DNA of 64,000 bases from the NCBI RefSeq assembly GCF_000017505.1, contig NC_009675.1, positions 744,001 to 808,000 on the forward strand, given 5' to 3'. Under the pieces are notes generated by a model that worked only from the letters and a program-made list of their open reading frames with translations, was not told the DNA's origin and did not search any database. Each line of letters opens with the position of its first letter. The stretch's first letter is position 1. Made by a program: the position numbers and the translations under genes. Source of the stretch: Anaeromyxobacter sp. Fw109-5 (GTDB lineage Bacteria > Myxococcota > Myxococcia > Myxococcales > Anaeromyxobacteraceae). Shown here piece after piece: positions 20,677-29,964 of the stretch.

Positions 20677-20692
20677 AGCAAGCCGCGGGCCC
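20677..20692 (-). promoter_or_regulatory. possible sigma-54 promoter for fimU-pilY1
   Basis: On the minus strand GGGCCCG (-24), four bases and TTGCT (-12) have the exact GG-N10-GC spacing. The predicted transcription start falls within a few bases of fimU ATG 20664, which would give an almost leaderless mRNA. The -12 box is perfect and the -24 box has two mismatches. Confidence 0.4.
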
Positions 20693-20921
20693 GCTCCGGC
20701 GAGGCGCACCTCTGTATTCTCGGTGGCTTGGCGCGACGGGCCGGCGGCTTCCGCGCCGTCGGCACGTCACTTCTTGCAGCGGTCGCTACAGTTTGCATGT
20801 GGGCGTTCCGGCGCGGATGACGCGTGGGTCGGTACGCTGGCGGCGGGACCTCGCGCGGCGTCACGCGACGGCAGGGCGAACCTTTGCGCCACGGGCGCCG
20901 CTCTGCAACGATGCCGGCGCC

Positions 20922-22667
20922 GTGAACGACGAAATAGAGAAGTCGCAGGGGTGGACAGCTGGAGGCGGCACGCTCGGCGGCGAGCCTTTCGCCGACGGGG
21001 GGAGCGACTGGGCTCACCGGTACCCGCTGGCGGTCGTCTGGCTCCTCGCGCTGCTGGCCTACTCGAGCTCGTTCACCGGGGCGTTCGTCTTCGACGACCT
21101 CCACCACGTTCGAGACAACCTGGCCATCCGCGATCTCGGGGCGTTCCTGAGCTGGAGCGGGTACGAGCTCGCGCCCCAGCGGTACGTTGGCTACGTCACG
21201 TTCGCGGTGAACTACGCGCTCGGGAAGCTCAATCCGCTCGACTATCACGTCGTCAACTTCCTCATCCACGCGATCAACGCGGGCCTGGTGTACGGTCTCG
21301 TGCTTCTGTGCTTCAGGACCCCCCGGCTCTGCGGCTCCGCAGTGGCCGGGTCCGCGCAGGCGATCGCCTTCTTCGCGGCGGCGGTCTTCGCGACGCACCC
21401 CGTCCAGACCCAGGCCGTCACCTACGTCGTCCAGCGCTTCACCTCGCTCGCCACGCTCTTCTACCTGCTCACCGTGGTGCTGTTCCTCCGCTGGAGGCTC
21501 GCCCGGGAGCGGGGCGACGCGAGCCGGACGAAGCACGTCGCGTTGTATGCCGGCGTGCTCGCGAGCGCGGTGCTCGCGATGAAGACGAAGGAGATCGCCT
21601 TCACCGCGCCGATCGCGGTCGTGCTGTGCGAGCTCTCCTTCTTCGGGCCGTCGTCGTGGCGCAGGCGGCTGTTCCTCGTCCCGATCGCCGCGACGATCCT
21701 GATCATCCCGTTCACCATGCTGGGCCCCGCCCTCACCAGCCCGGCGGCGATCGCCCAGGCGACGCGGGTGCAGACCACCCTGTCGCGGCTCGACTACCTG
21801 CTGACGCAGGCTCCCGTGATCGCGACGTACCTGCGCCTGCTCGTGTGGCCGGCCGGGCAGAACCTCGACCACGACTTCCCGCTGGCGCACGCGCTGCTCG
21901 AGCCGCGGGTGCTCGCGGCGACGCTGCTGCTCGCCGCGCTGGCGTCGGTGGCTGCGCTTCTATACCGCCACACGTCGGCTCGCGCCGATGGGCGGCCCCT
22001 GGACCCGGCGGCGCGCCTCGCCGGGTTCGGCATCGCCTGGTTCTTCCTCGCGCTGGCGGTCGAGTCGACGCTGGTGCCGATCGTGGACGTCATCTACGAG
22101 CACCGCGTCTACCTCCCCTCCGTCGGACTCTTCTGCGGTGCCGGAGTGCTCGTGGCGCTGGGGCTGCATCGGCTCCAGCCGCGCCACGCCGCCCGCGGGC
22201 TGGTGGTGGGCGCTGCGGTGGTGGCCGTGGTCCTCGGGGCCGCCACGTTCAAGCGCAACCGGGCCTGGGCCAGCGAGCTCTCCATCTGGTCGGACGCGGC
22301 CGAGAAGTCACCGAACAAGTCGAGACCGCACCTCAACCTCGGGACGGTGCTCGTGCAAGCCGGGCGCCTCGAGGATGGGTCCGTCGCGCTGCGGCGGGCC
22401 GTCGAGTGCGATCCCGCGTCCTTCTACGCCCGCGCCCAGCTCGGCGCCGCGCTCCTGTCGCTCGGACGGATGGGGGAGGCGGAGGGCGAGCTCCGCGAGG
22501 CCGTTCGACTGGCGCCTCGCGATCCGGAGGCCCTGTTCAACCTCGCGATGGTGCTGCTCCGGACCGGCCGCAAGGGCGAGGCGAGGCCGCACCTGACCCG
22601 GTTCCTCGAGGTGGCGCCGGCCAGCTACTCGAGCGCGCGAAGCCTCGCCGAGCGGGCGGTACGCTAG
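20922..22667 (+). CDS. multi-span TPR membrane protein, TMTC/O-mannosyltransferase-like (candidate glycosyltransferase)
   Basis: About 581 residues from GTG 20922 (alternatives ATG 20817 or 20793). Ten or more hydrophobic segments fill residues 30-440. The first outer loop has FVFDDLHHVRDN near residue 58, matching the acidic DD motif of GT-C glycosyltransferases. YEHRVYLPSVGLF, a family signature, lies near residue 390. The C-terminal 110 residues contain TPR repeats (NLGTVLVQAGRLEDGS, LGRMGEAEGELREAV). The family is annotated as TPR or O-mannosyl/O-GlcNAc-type transferases. Its position between the minor pilin and pilin operons suggests glycosylation of a pilus protein; that is inference. 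Confidence 0.7.
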   Translation: MNDEIEKSQGWTAGGGTLGGEPFADGGSDWAHRYPLAVVWLLALLAYSSSFTGAFVFDDLHHVRDNLAIRDLGAFLSWSGYELAPQRYVGYVTFAVNYALGKLNPLDYHVVNFLIHAINAGLVYGLVLLCFRTPRLCGSAVAGSAQAIAFFAAAVFATHPVQTQAVTYVVQRFTSLATLFYLLTVVLFLRWRLARERGDASRTKHVALYAGVLASAVLAMKTKEIAFTAPIAVVLCELSFFGPSSWRRRLFLVPIAATILIIPFTMLGPALTSPAAIAQATRVQTTLSRLDYLLTQAPVIATYLRLLVWPAGQNLDHDFPLAHALLEPRVLAATLLLAALASVAALLYRHTSARADGRPLDPAARLAGFGIAWFFLALAVESTLVPIVDVIYEHRVYLPSVGLFCGAGVLVALGLHRLQPRHAARGLVVGAAVVAVVLGAATFKRNRAWASELSIWSDAAEKSPNKSRPHLNLGTVLVQAGRLEDGSVALRRAVECDPASFYARAQLGAALLSLGRMGEAEGELREAVRLAPRDPEALFNLAMVLLRTGRKGEARPHLTRFLEVAPASYSSARSLAERAVR

Positions 22668-22698
22668 GCCCGGCCCCGTCGCGGGTCCTGAGGGCGGT

Positions 22699-23457
22699 TC
22701 AGCGGAAGTCGCGCCGCTCGAGCACCGCCGCGCCGAGGGCGAGGGCGATGGCGGCGTGGGCCATCGCGAGGAGGCAGCTCAGTCCCAGCGCAGCCGGGAG
22801 CGCGGTGCGGTAGACCACCGCGTCGTTCGTGGTGAGGCCGCCCAGGTCCGGCAGCGCGTACCAGATTAGGGTGGCGATCCAGGCGTGGTCGCCCTCCCAG
22901 AGGGCGCGCAGCTCGCTCGTGAGGTAGCCGGCGACGGTCAGGCTGAGCGTGAAGATCGCCGCCAGGGTGGTGTTGGTGAAGGTGGAGAAGAGCGCCGCGA
23001 TCGCTGCCACGGTGAGCACCTTGAGCAGCAGCGCGCCGAGCGCGCCGGCCAGCGCGGGCGTGAGCGGCGCCAGCGAGCCCGCGTCGAGGACGAAGAGCGC
23101 GGAGAGCATGAGCGCCATCGCGAGCAGGTTCAGCGCGAGCGCGGCGGACAGCCCGAGATAGCGCCCCAGCAGGTACTGCGTGCGGGAGACGGGCTTCGCC
23201 GCGATCGGGTAGATGACGCGGCGCTGCACGTCCCCGGCGACGAGGTCCGCGCCCAGGAACGTGGCGAGGAGGATCGAGACGAGCTCCATCCCCGAGAGTC
23301 CCAGGTCCGCGAGGATGCGGTGTGAGTACCCGACCGTGAGGAGCGTGGCGACGTACGCCGCGACGAGCAGGAGCGCGGCGAACACGAGCAGCGTCACCTG
23401 GATCTTGCGGCTCAGCGCCTCGCGGAGGGTGACCGCGGCGATGGCGAGGATCTTCAT
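22699..23457 (-). CDS. pilI: ABC transporter permease PilI
   Basis: A 252-residue membrane protein of the ABC-2 permease type, with six hydrophobic segments and FLGADLVAGDVQRRVIYPIAAKPVSR in the cytoplasmic loop. M. xanthus PilG, PilH and PilI form an ABC system needed for pilus assembly or export. The ATG overlaps the pilG stop by 4 bases (ATGA), which implies translational coupling. Its ATPase partner pilH is on the opposite strand about 1.9 kb away. The name rests on family type and neighbours. Confidence 0.82.
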   Translation of the reverse strand: MKILAIAAVTLREALSRKIQVTLLVFAALLLVAAYVATLLTVGYSHRILADLGLSGMELVSILLATFLGADLVAGDVQRRVIYPIAAKPVSRTQYLLGRYLGLSAALALNLLAMALMLSALFVLDAGSLAPLTPALAGALGALLLKVLTVAAIAALFSTFTNTTLAAIFTLSLTVAGYLTSELRALWEGDHAWIATLIWYALPDLGGLTTNDAVVYRTALPAALGLSCLLAMAHAAIALALGAAVLERRDFR

Positions 23458-24365
23458 CGGGGCGTCGCGCCTTTCAAGGTCGAGCCGAGTCGCTGCTGCG
23501 ACTCCTGGCGTTCCGAGTGGGTCATCGGCCTCAGGATGCGGCGGTCGTGCACGGACGAGTGCGTTCGCCCCTCGCCGTCGACGATCCACGACCCGCCGTA
23601 CGGATCGGGCGGGATGTCGTCGATCAGGCCCGCGAACCGCACCTCCTCGACGGCGAACGGCAGCCGGACGAACCGCTCGCGGAACGCCTGCACCGCCTCG
23701 TCGAGGCGCAGCGCGATCCGCTCGAGGCGAGCCTGCTGGAGCTGGGCCTCGAGCGCCTGGCGGGACTCGGCGTCCTCGCTCGACTCGATCATGTACGTGA
23801 GGAAGCGGATCGCGGCGTCGGCTTGATCGGCCTTCACGTACATCGCCATCACCGCCTCGCGGGTGTGGAGCGGCGCGCCGGGCGACCTGGCGGCGCGCTC
23901 GAACCAGGACGCGGCCGCTGCGTAGTCGCCCGCGTAGAGGAACGCGTTCACTCCGCGGTGGTAGGGGAGGATGTAGCGATCGGGCACGTTCGCCGTCCCC
24001 TTCTCGAGGAGCCGGTTCGACTCGTCCACGAGCCCCGACGCGGCGAGGATGTTCGCGCCGACCTGGTAGGCGTAGCCGTGGCGGGGGTCGAGGTCGGTCA
24101 CGAGCTCGAGGACCGGGTAGAGCTTCTCCCAGCCTCGTTCATTCGCCTTCGGGTCACCCATGTACTGGACGGCGCGCAGCCAGAAGAGGTTGGCGGCGAG
24201 CGTCGGGTGGCCGAGCGAGACCCATCGCACCGATGCGGCGCTCGGGACGTACGCGAGGTCGTAGGGAGCAAGGACGCTCTGAGCGTCGAGGCGGTGCCCG
24301 ATGGCCACCTTGGCGGTCGCGAGCGCCGCCGCGAGGGCGATCAGGGCGAGGGTGCGCCGTTTCAT
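23454..24365 (-). CDS. pilG: PilG-like accessory protein of the PilGHI system
   Basis: A 303-residue protein with an N-terminal hydrophobic signal/anchor (LALIALAAALATAKVAIG) and TPR-like helical repeats through the middle (YAYQVGANILAASG, FLYAGDYAAAASWFERAARS). No catalytic motif is seen. Its place between pilA and pilI matches the M. xanthus order pilA-pilG-pilH-pilI, with pilH missing from this strand. It is probably transcribed by read-through from pilA past a hairpin terminator. GTG or other upstream starts are not needed; ATG 24365 gives a clean signal. Confidence 0.75.
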   Translation of the reverse strand: MKRRTLALIALAAALATAKVAIGHRLDAQSVLAPYDLAYVPSAASVRWVSLGHPTLAANLFWLRAVQYMGDPKANERGWEKLYPVLELVTDLDPRHGYAYQVGANILAASGLVDESNRLLEKGTANVPDRYILPYHRGVNAFLYAGDYAAAASWFERAARSPGAPLHTREAVMAMYVKADQADAAIRFLTYMIESSEDAESRQALEAQLQQARLERIALRLDEAVQAFRERFVRLPFAVEEVRFAGLIDDIPPDPYGGSWIVDGEGRTHSSVHDRRILRPMTHSERQESQQRLGSTLKGATPR

Positions 24366-24375
24366 CGTCGTTCGG

Positions 24376-24415
24376 AAAAGCGGATGGCGCCCTCGACTCG
24401 GCCGAGGGCGCCATC
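24376..24415 (-). terminator. intrinsic terminator / attenuator between pilA and pilG
   Basis: A perfect 13-bp stem (24383-24395 with 24403-24415, arm CGAGGGCGCCATC) and a 7-base loop are followed on the minus strand by CGCTTTTCC. It lies in the pilA-pilG gap and should stop most pilA transcripts, so that pilG-pilI are made at a lower level. Confidence 0.8.
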
Positions 24416-24449
24416 AGAGTGCCACAACTCTGCCTGGGCCTCTAATTCG

Positions 24450-25046
24450 CTAGAAGACGCTCTCGTCCTGGATGATCGGAGCGCCCGTCCTGGTCGCGTC
24501 GAACACCAGCGCCGTCTCGCACGCACCGTCCGGCGGCGTGGACGTCACGTCGCCCAGAGAGCCGAGCTGCGGCTTGAAGAGCGCGACGCAGCGCAGGACG
24601 CCGTCGCCATCGACGTCCGACCGCGCTGTGACCGTCAGCGCCACGCCGGAGTTGGCGACGATGGTTCCAGTGGTCGGCGCCGTGACGTCCGACTGGTACC
24701 GACCGTACGTGGCGCCCTCGACCGCCCAGTCGATGTTGCGCGCGACCACCACGTCCCCGGGCGTCCACGCGATCTTGCTCGTGCCCACGTCGTTCGGAGC
24801 AACAGGCGTCGGGACCGCCGCGAACTGCCAGTACTGGCCGATCGCGCCCTCCGGGTTCGAACGCTCGCTCTGGCGCATCGCCTCCTGCGACTTGAAGATG
24901 CTGGTGACGTTCTCGTTCAGCTCGCTGACCTTGGCGCGGAGCTGGTACCGCATGAAGTTCGGGATGGCGATGGCGGCGAGGATGCCGATGATCGCGACCA
25001 CGATCATGAGCTCGATGAGCGTGAAGCCCTTGGACGTCTTCTTCAT
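24450..25046 (-). CDS. pilA: major type IVa pilin precursor PilA
   Basis: A 198-residue prepilin. The leader MKKTSKG is cleaved before [20 protein letters not shown], with Glu at mature position 5, by PilD. The conserved helix continues [18 protein letters not shown]. Two cysteines in the C-terminal region (RCVALF and GACETAL) can form the disulfide-bounded loop. ATG 25046 follows GGAGG. A longer frame begins at 25082 but adds nothing pilin-like. It is transcribed from a sigma-54 promoter divergently from pilH and followed by a strong hairpin terminator, as expected for an abundant structural protein. Confidence 0.96.
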   Translation of the reverse strand: MKKTSKGFTLIELMIVVAIIGILAAIAIPNFMRYQLRAKVSELNENVTSIFKSQEAMRQSERSNPEGAIGQYWQFAAVPTPVAPNDVGTSKIAWTPGDVVVARNIDWAVEGATYGRYQSDVTAPTTGTIVANSGVALTVTARSDVDGDGVLRCVALFKPQLGSLGDVTSTPPDGACETALVFDATRTGAPIIQDESVF

Positions 25047-25144
25047 GATGCCTCCGTGGTGTGGCGTACGCGGGGGGACCACCGTGGCGCCACCGTCTTC
25101 GGGCTCGTGCTGATCCCTGGCCCGTTGTCTTGGGCCGGCACGAA

Positions 25145-25160
25145 GCAGGACCCATGCCAG
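25145..25160 (-). promoter_or_regulatory. sigma-54 promoter of pilA
   Basis: On the minus strand CTGGCATG (25160-25153), four bases and CTGC with the next T (-12 GC at 25146-25145) match the sigma-54 consensus TGGCACG-N4-TTGCT with two mismatches. The predicted start near 25133 gives a leader of about 87 bases. Two PilR-type activators are encoded in the window. Confidence 0.72.
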
Positions 25161-25244
25161 CGAGCCGCGTCGCGTAACCGGCCGGAACCGCGGGCTGGCG
25201 CCGCCGCGCGCGTTGACGATCCTGGGCGGTCCGGGTGAGCCCGA

Positions 25245-25261
25245 CTGACGGATTTCGTCAG
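25245..25261. promoter_or_regulatory. inverted repeat, candidate PilR enhancer site
   Basis: CTGACG-N5-CGTCAG is a perfect 6-bp inverted repeat centred about 120 bp upstream of the predicted pilA start. That is the usual distance for a sigma-54 activator site. It lies within the 310-bp pilA-pilH gap, which holds no gene. Confidence 0.4.
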
Positions 25262-25318
25262 CGCTGCGTGCGGCGGTGCGGGCGGGTGTGTGCCACGGGT
25301 CCGGGAGGCGCCGTGCCT

Positions 25319-25347
25319 TTGACAGCGCCCGGCGACGCCCGGATCAT
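25319..25347 (+). promoter_or_regulatory. sigma-70-type promoter for pilH, near-leaderless
   Basis: A perfect TTGACA (25319-25324), a 17-bp spacer and GATCAT (25342-25347). The -10 box ends 9 bases before pilH ATG 25357, so the leader would be only 2-4 bases. Confidence 0.55.
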
Positions 25348-25356
25348 GCGCTCGAC

Positions 25357-26307
25357 ATGATCCTCCGAACCGAGGGGCTCACGAAGGTCTTCGAGCTCCG
25401 CCCCGGCAAGCGCGTCACGGCCGTCGACGACCTCACCTTCTCGGTCCAGGAGGGGGAGATCTTCGGGTTCGTCGGCCCGAACGGCGCGGGCAAGACCACC
25501 ACCATCAAGATGCTGATGGGGCTCATCTTCCCCACGCGCGGCCGAGCCTTCATCTTCGACACGCCCATCCCCTCGGAGGCGTCGAAGGCGCGCATCGGCT
25601 ACCTGCCCGAGAACCCCTCGTACCACGAGTTCCTCACCGGGATGCAGGCGCTCCGGTTCTTCGCCACCCTCGCCGGCGTGCCGCGCCGGGAGCGGGGGAA
25701 GCGCTGCGAGGAGCTGCTCGGGATGGTCGGGCTCGAGGCCGCGGCGGACCGCCAGCTCCGCAAGTACTCGAAGGGCATGCAGCAGCGGCTCGGCATCGCG
25801 CAGGCGCTCGTGGGCGACCCCGCCTTCGTCGTGCTCGACGAGCCCATGAGCGGGCTCGACCCCGTGGGCCGCAAGGAGGTCCGCGACCTCATCCTCGAGC
25901 TGAAGCGGCGCGGCAAGACCGTCTTCTTCTCGACGCACATCCTCCCCGACGTGGAGACGCTCTGCGACCGCGTGGGCGTGATCCTCGGGGGCAAGCTCCG
26001 GGACGTCGGCCGGATCGACGACCTCCTCTCGGCGAACGTCCGCTCCGTCGAGCTGAGCGCGGTCGTGCCGCCCGCCGCCGCGCCCGCCCTGGCCGCGGGG
26101 CGGATCGTGCGCGCCGACGCCGAGCGGGTCACCGTCGCGTTCGACGACGAGGGGCACGCCGACGCCGCCGTGGCCGCCATCGTCCGCGCCGGCGGGCGGG
26201 TGCTCTCCCTCACGCCGCACCGCGACACGCTCGAGGACTTCTTCGTGCGTCGGCTCGCGGAGACGCAGGGAGCGCCGGCCCCTGCGCCGACGCGCAAGGC
26301 TTCGTAG
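25357..26307 (+). CDS. pilH: ABC transporter ATPase PilH
   Basis: A 316-residue ABC ATPase. Walker A GPNGAGKTT lies near residue 39, the signature KYSKGMQQRLG near 137, and Walker B FVVLDEPMSGLDP near 158. The H-loop is in VFFSTHILPDVETLCDR. A C-terminal extension is typical of ABC-2 exporters of the CcmA/NatA type. It should pair with the PilI permease and PilG on the opposite strand. The frame is open upstream to 25276, but the family N-terminus ILRTEGLTKVFEL supports ATG 25357. pilD follows by 3 bp. Confidence 0.88.
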   Translation: MILRTEGLTKVFELRPGKRVTAVDDLTFSVQEGEIFGFVGPNGAGKTTTIKMLMGLIFPTRGRAFIFDTPIPSEASKARIGYLPENPSYHEFLTGMQALRFFATLAGVPRRERGKRCEELLGMVGLEAAADRQLRKYSKGMQQRLGIAQALVGDPAFVVLDEPMSGLDPVGRKEVRDLILELKRRGKTVFFSTHILPDVETLCDRVGVILGGKLRDVGRIDDLLSANVRSVELSAVVPPAAAPALAAGRIVRADAERVTVAFDDEGHADAAVAAIVRAGGRVLSLTPHRDTLEDFFVRRLAETQGAPAPAPTRKAS

Positions 26308-26310
26308 CCC

Positions 26311-27183
26311 ATGGCGCCCGACCCGAGCGTCCCGGCCGCGTTCGCCGCGGCGTGGTTCACGGTCCTGGGCGCCGTCGTCGGCAGCTTCCTCAACGTGGTG
26401 ATCGCGCGCGTCCCGGCGGGCCTCTCGATCGTGAGGCCGGGGTCGCGCTGCCCTCGCTGCGAGAAGCCGATCGCCTGGTACGACAACCTCCCCGTGGTCT
26501 CGTGGCTCCTGCTGCGCGGCCGCTGCCGCCGCTGCGCGCTGCCCATCTCGATCCGCTACCCGCTCGTCGAGCTGCTCGGGGCGGCCGCCGGGTACCTGGC
26601 GTGGCGCCGGCACGGTCTCTCCGGCGAGGCGGGCGCGGAGCTGGCCTTCGTCGCGACGCTCGTGGCGCTCGCCTTCATCGATCTCGACACCTGGCTCCTC
26701 CCGCACGTGATCACCTGGCCCTTGCTGGCGGCGGGCCTCCTCGCCTCGCTGCTCGGCTGGAGCGCGGCCTCGACGTTCCCCTCGTCGCTCTGGGGCGCCG
26801 CGGTGGGCTGGGGCGTGTTCGCGGCGCTCTCGTGGGGGGGAGAGAAGGTCCTCAAGAAGGAGGCGCTCGGGTTCGGAGACGTCTGGCTCCTCGGCGGCCT
26901 CGGCGCGTGGCTCGGGCTCGGCGCGCTGCTGCCCGTGGTGCTGCTCGCCTCGATCCAGGGCAGCGTGGTGGGGATCGCGCTGGTGCTGCTCGGGAAGGCC
27001 GAGACGGGAGAGCGGCGGGCGAACGAGGCTCCCGCGGCGGACGAGAGCGCCGCCGACGAGGACTGGGTCCCCCCCAGGAACGCGGTCCCGTTCGGACCGT
27101 TCCTCGCGCTCGGCGCCGTCGAGTGGCTCTACGGCGCCGACCTGCTCGCCCGCGCGTTCCCCGCGCTCGGCGCGTTCCGGTGA
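26311..27183 (+). CDS. pilD: prepilin leader peptidase / N-methyltransferase PilD
   Basis: A 290-residue membrane aspartic protease that cleaves and N-methylates prepilins. The cytoplasmic zinc loop has two CxxC pairs, CPRC and CRRC, near residues 49-75, linked by the family pattern PIAWYDNLPVVSWLLLRG. The catalytic aspartates lie in AFIDLDTWLLP and in the GFGD motif (GFGDVWLLGGLG). About eight hydrophobic segments are present. It would process PilA and the four minor pilins encoded here. It overlaps nothing and is tightly spaced with pilH and pilS2. Confidence 0.95.
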   Translation: MAPDPSVPAAFAAAWFTVLGAVVGSFLNVVIARVPAGLSIVRPGSRCPRCEKPIAWYDNLPVVSWLLLRGRCRRCALPISIRYPLVELLGAAAGYLAWRRHGLSGEAGAELAFVATLVALAFIDLDTWLLPHVITWPLLAAGLLASLLGWSAASTFPSSLWGAAVGWGVFAALSWGGEKVLKKEALGFGDVWLLGGLGAWLGLGALLPVVLLASIQGSVVGIALVLLGKAETGERRANEAPAADESAADEDWVPPRNAVPFGPFLALGAVEWLYGADLLARAFPALGAFR

Positions 27184-27186
27184 GCC

Positions 27187-28329
27187 GTGGGCCGCGGGGT
27201 CCGGACCGTCCTCCTGCTCGATCTCGCCGCCGCCGGCGCGGGCGCCGCCGCGGTGACGCTCGCGATCGGCCTCCCGCTCGCCGCCCGCGGCGGGCTCTCT
27301 CCGCGCGCGCTCGCCGTCGTCGTCCTCGTGGGCGGCGCCGCGGGCGTGGCGCTCGGGGCGGCGCTGCTCTTCCGGGCGGTGGCGCGTCCGGTGGATCGGA
27401 TCGTCTCCGCCGCGGAGCGCCTGGGAGCAGGCGCCCGCGCCGACGCGCTGCCCTTGCTCGCCCCGCCCGGCGACGCCGCCACGGAGAGGCGCGGCGCGGC
27501 GGGAGCCGCGGTGGCCTTCGAGCGGCTCGCGGGCGCGCTCTCGGAGGAGCGGAGCCGGCTGGCGGAGAAGGTGAGCGAGCTCGAGCGGGCGAACGGCGCG
27601 CTCCTCGAGGCGCGCGAGTCGCTCGTCCGCGCCGAGCGGCTCGCCACCGCGGGCCAGCTCGCCTCCGGCATCGCCCACGAGGTGGGCAACCCGCTCGGCG
27701 CCATCACCGGCTACGCGGAGCTGGCGCGCTCGCGGCTGCGCGACGGCAGCCCGCCCGCGCTCGCGCAGGCCGCGGAGTTCGCGGAGCGGATCGCGGCGGA
27801 GACGGCGCGGATCGACCGGATCGTGCGGGACCTGCTCGATCTCGCGCGCCCGAGCGCGCCGGTGGTGCGCCCGATCGACGTGCGAGGGCCGCTCGAGGCG
27901 GCGCTCCGGCTCGCGCGCGCGCAGCCCCGGTTCCGTGCCGTCGAGGTGACCGAGGACCTCCCGGCGGCGCTGCCGCGGGCCCTCGCGGACGAGCAGCGGC
28001 TCGCGCAGGTGCTCCTCAACCTGCTGCTCAACGCGGGTGATGCGATGGGGGGCGCGGGCGCGGCGCGGGTGAGGGCGCGCGCGGCGGGCGGCTTCGTCGA
28101 GCTCGCGGTGGAGGACGCCGGCCCGGGATTCGACACGGCGGACCTCTCGCGCGTCTTCGAGCCGTTCTTCACGACCAAGGGGGCGGGGCAGGGGACCGGC
28201 CTCGGCCTCGCGATCTGCCGGAGCATCGTGGAGGCGCTGGGCGGCGACATCCGCGCCGAGAACGCGCCGGGCGGAGGCGCGCGGGTCGTCGTCCGGCTCG
28301 TGAAGGCCGGAGAGCCCGCGGAGGCCTGA
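27187..28329 (+). CDS. pilS2: sensor histidine kinase, PilS2-like
   Basis: A 380-residue kinase with two N-terminal transmembrane segments (about 10-30 and 37-60) and a HAMP-like linker around RPVDRIVSAAERL. The HisKA domain has His164 in IAHEVGNPLGAITGY, and the HATPase domain has VEDAGPGF and GTGLGLAI. Unlike the first PilS it has no PAS domain and only two membrane spans, so it likely senses a different signal. It starts at GTG 27187, 3 bp after pilD. Its response regulator follows. Confidence 0.87.
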   Translation: MGRGVRTVLLLDLAAAGAGAAAVTLAIGLPLAARGGLSPRALAVVVLVGGAAGVALGAALLFRAVARPVDRIVSAAERLGAGARADALPLLAPPGDAATERRGAAGAAVAFERLAGALSEERSRLAEKVSELERANGALLEARESLVRAERLATAGQLASGIAHEVGNPLGAITGYAELARSRLRDGSPPALAQAAEFAERIAAETARIDRIVRDLLDLARPSAPVVRPIDVRGPLEAALRLARAQPRFRAVEVTEDLPAALPRALADEQRLAQVLLNLLLNAGDAMGGAGAARVRARAAGGFVELAVEDAGPGFDTADLSRVFEPFFTTKGAGQGTGLGLAICRSIVEALGGDIRAENAPGGGARVVVRLVKAGEPAEA

Positions 28330-28377
28330 CGGGCGCGTGGCCGGGCAGGGTGGTGGACGCGTGATAAGGTGCGCCCC

Positions 28378-29748
<1,371 letters not shown>

Positions 29749-29756
29749 CGTCGACC

Positions 29757-29785
29757 GCTCGTGGTGAGCCTGTCGAACCACGAGC
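29757..29785. repeat. hairpin repeat (type A) after pilR2
   Basis: GCTCGTGGT and ACCACGAGC form a perfect 9-bp stem around an 11-base loop, 8 bp after the pilR2 stop. It is the reverse complement of the unit inside pilQ (33533-33565), including the loop. It may also act as a terminator. Confidence 0.7.
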
Positions 29786-29841
29786 CGGGGAACGGGGGCG
29801 CCGGCGAGGTCATCCTCCGTCAAGCTCTCGCCCAGGACCTA

Positions 29842-29870
29842 GAGTGAAACCTATCAATTAGATATCACTC
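29842..29870. promoter_or_regulatory. A/T-rich inverted repeat, candidate operator of the XRE gene
   Basis: GAGTGA at 29842-29847 mirrors TCACTC at 29865-29870, with TATC and GATA arms inside. This is an unusually A/T-rich stretch for the window, located about 100 bp upstream of a small helix-turn-helix gene. It is a plausible binding site for that protein. Confidence 0.4.
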
Positions 29871-29926
29871 GATCTCCGCGACGCATCCTTTCCCCACACC
29901 TGCCGACTCGCGCACAGGTCGCTTTC

Positions 29927-29956
29927 TTGATCCCTTCATCGGGCTTGGCTTAGCGT
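29927..29956 (+). promoter_or_regulatory. possible sigma-70 promoter of the XRE gene
   Basis: TTGATC (29927-29932) and TAGCGT (29951-29956) are spaced by 18 bp. The -10 box ends 8 bases before ATG 29965, again predicting a leaderless or near-leaderless message. Confidence 0.35.
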
Positions 29957-29964
29957 GCGCTCGC

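Noticed and set aside
20668-20683. A plus-strand sigma-54-like element TGGCACC-N4-AAGCC
   Set aside because: The -12 box is poor (AAGC for TTGC), and the start would be over 200 bases from the gene; the minus-strand reading of the overlapping stretch fits better.
20793-20921. N-terminal extension of the TMTC-like protein from ATG 20793 or 20817
   Set aside because: The added residues are Arg-rich without a pattern and the region reads as an intergenic control region; GTG 20922 gives a more normal cytoplasmic N-terminus. The choice is uncertain.
25213-25241. TTGACG at 25213 as a pilH promoter
   Set aside because: The position 17 bp downstream reads TGAGCC-like sequence, not a -10 box; the TTGACA at 25319 is much better.
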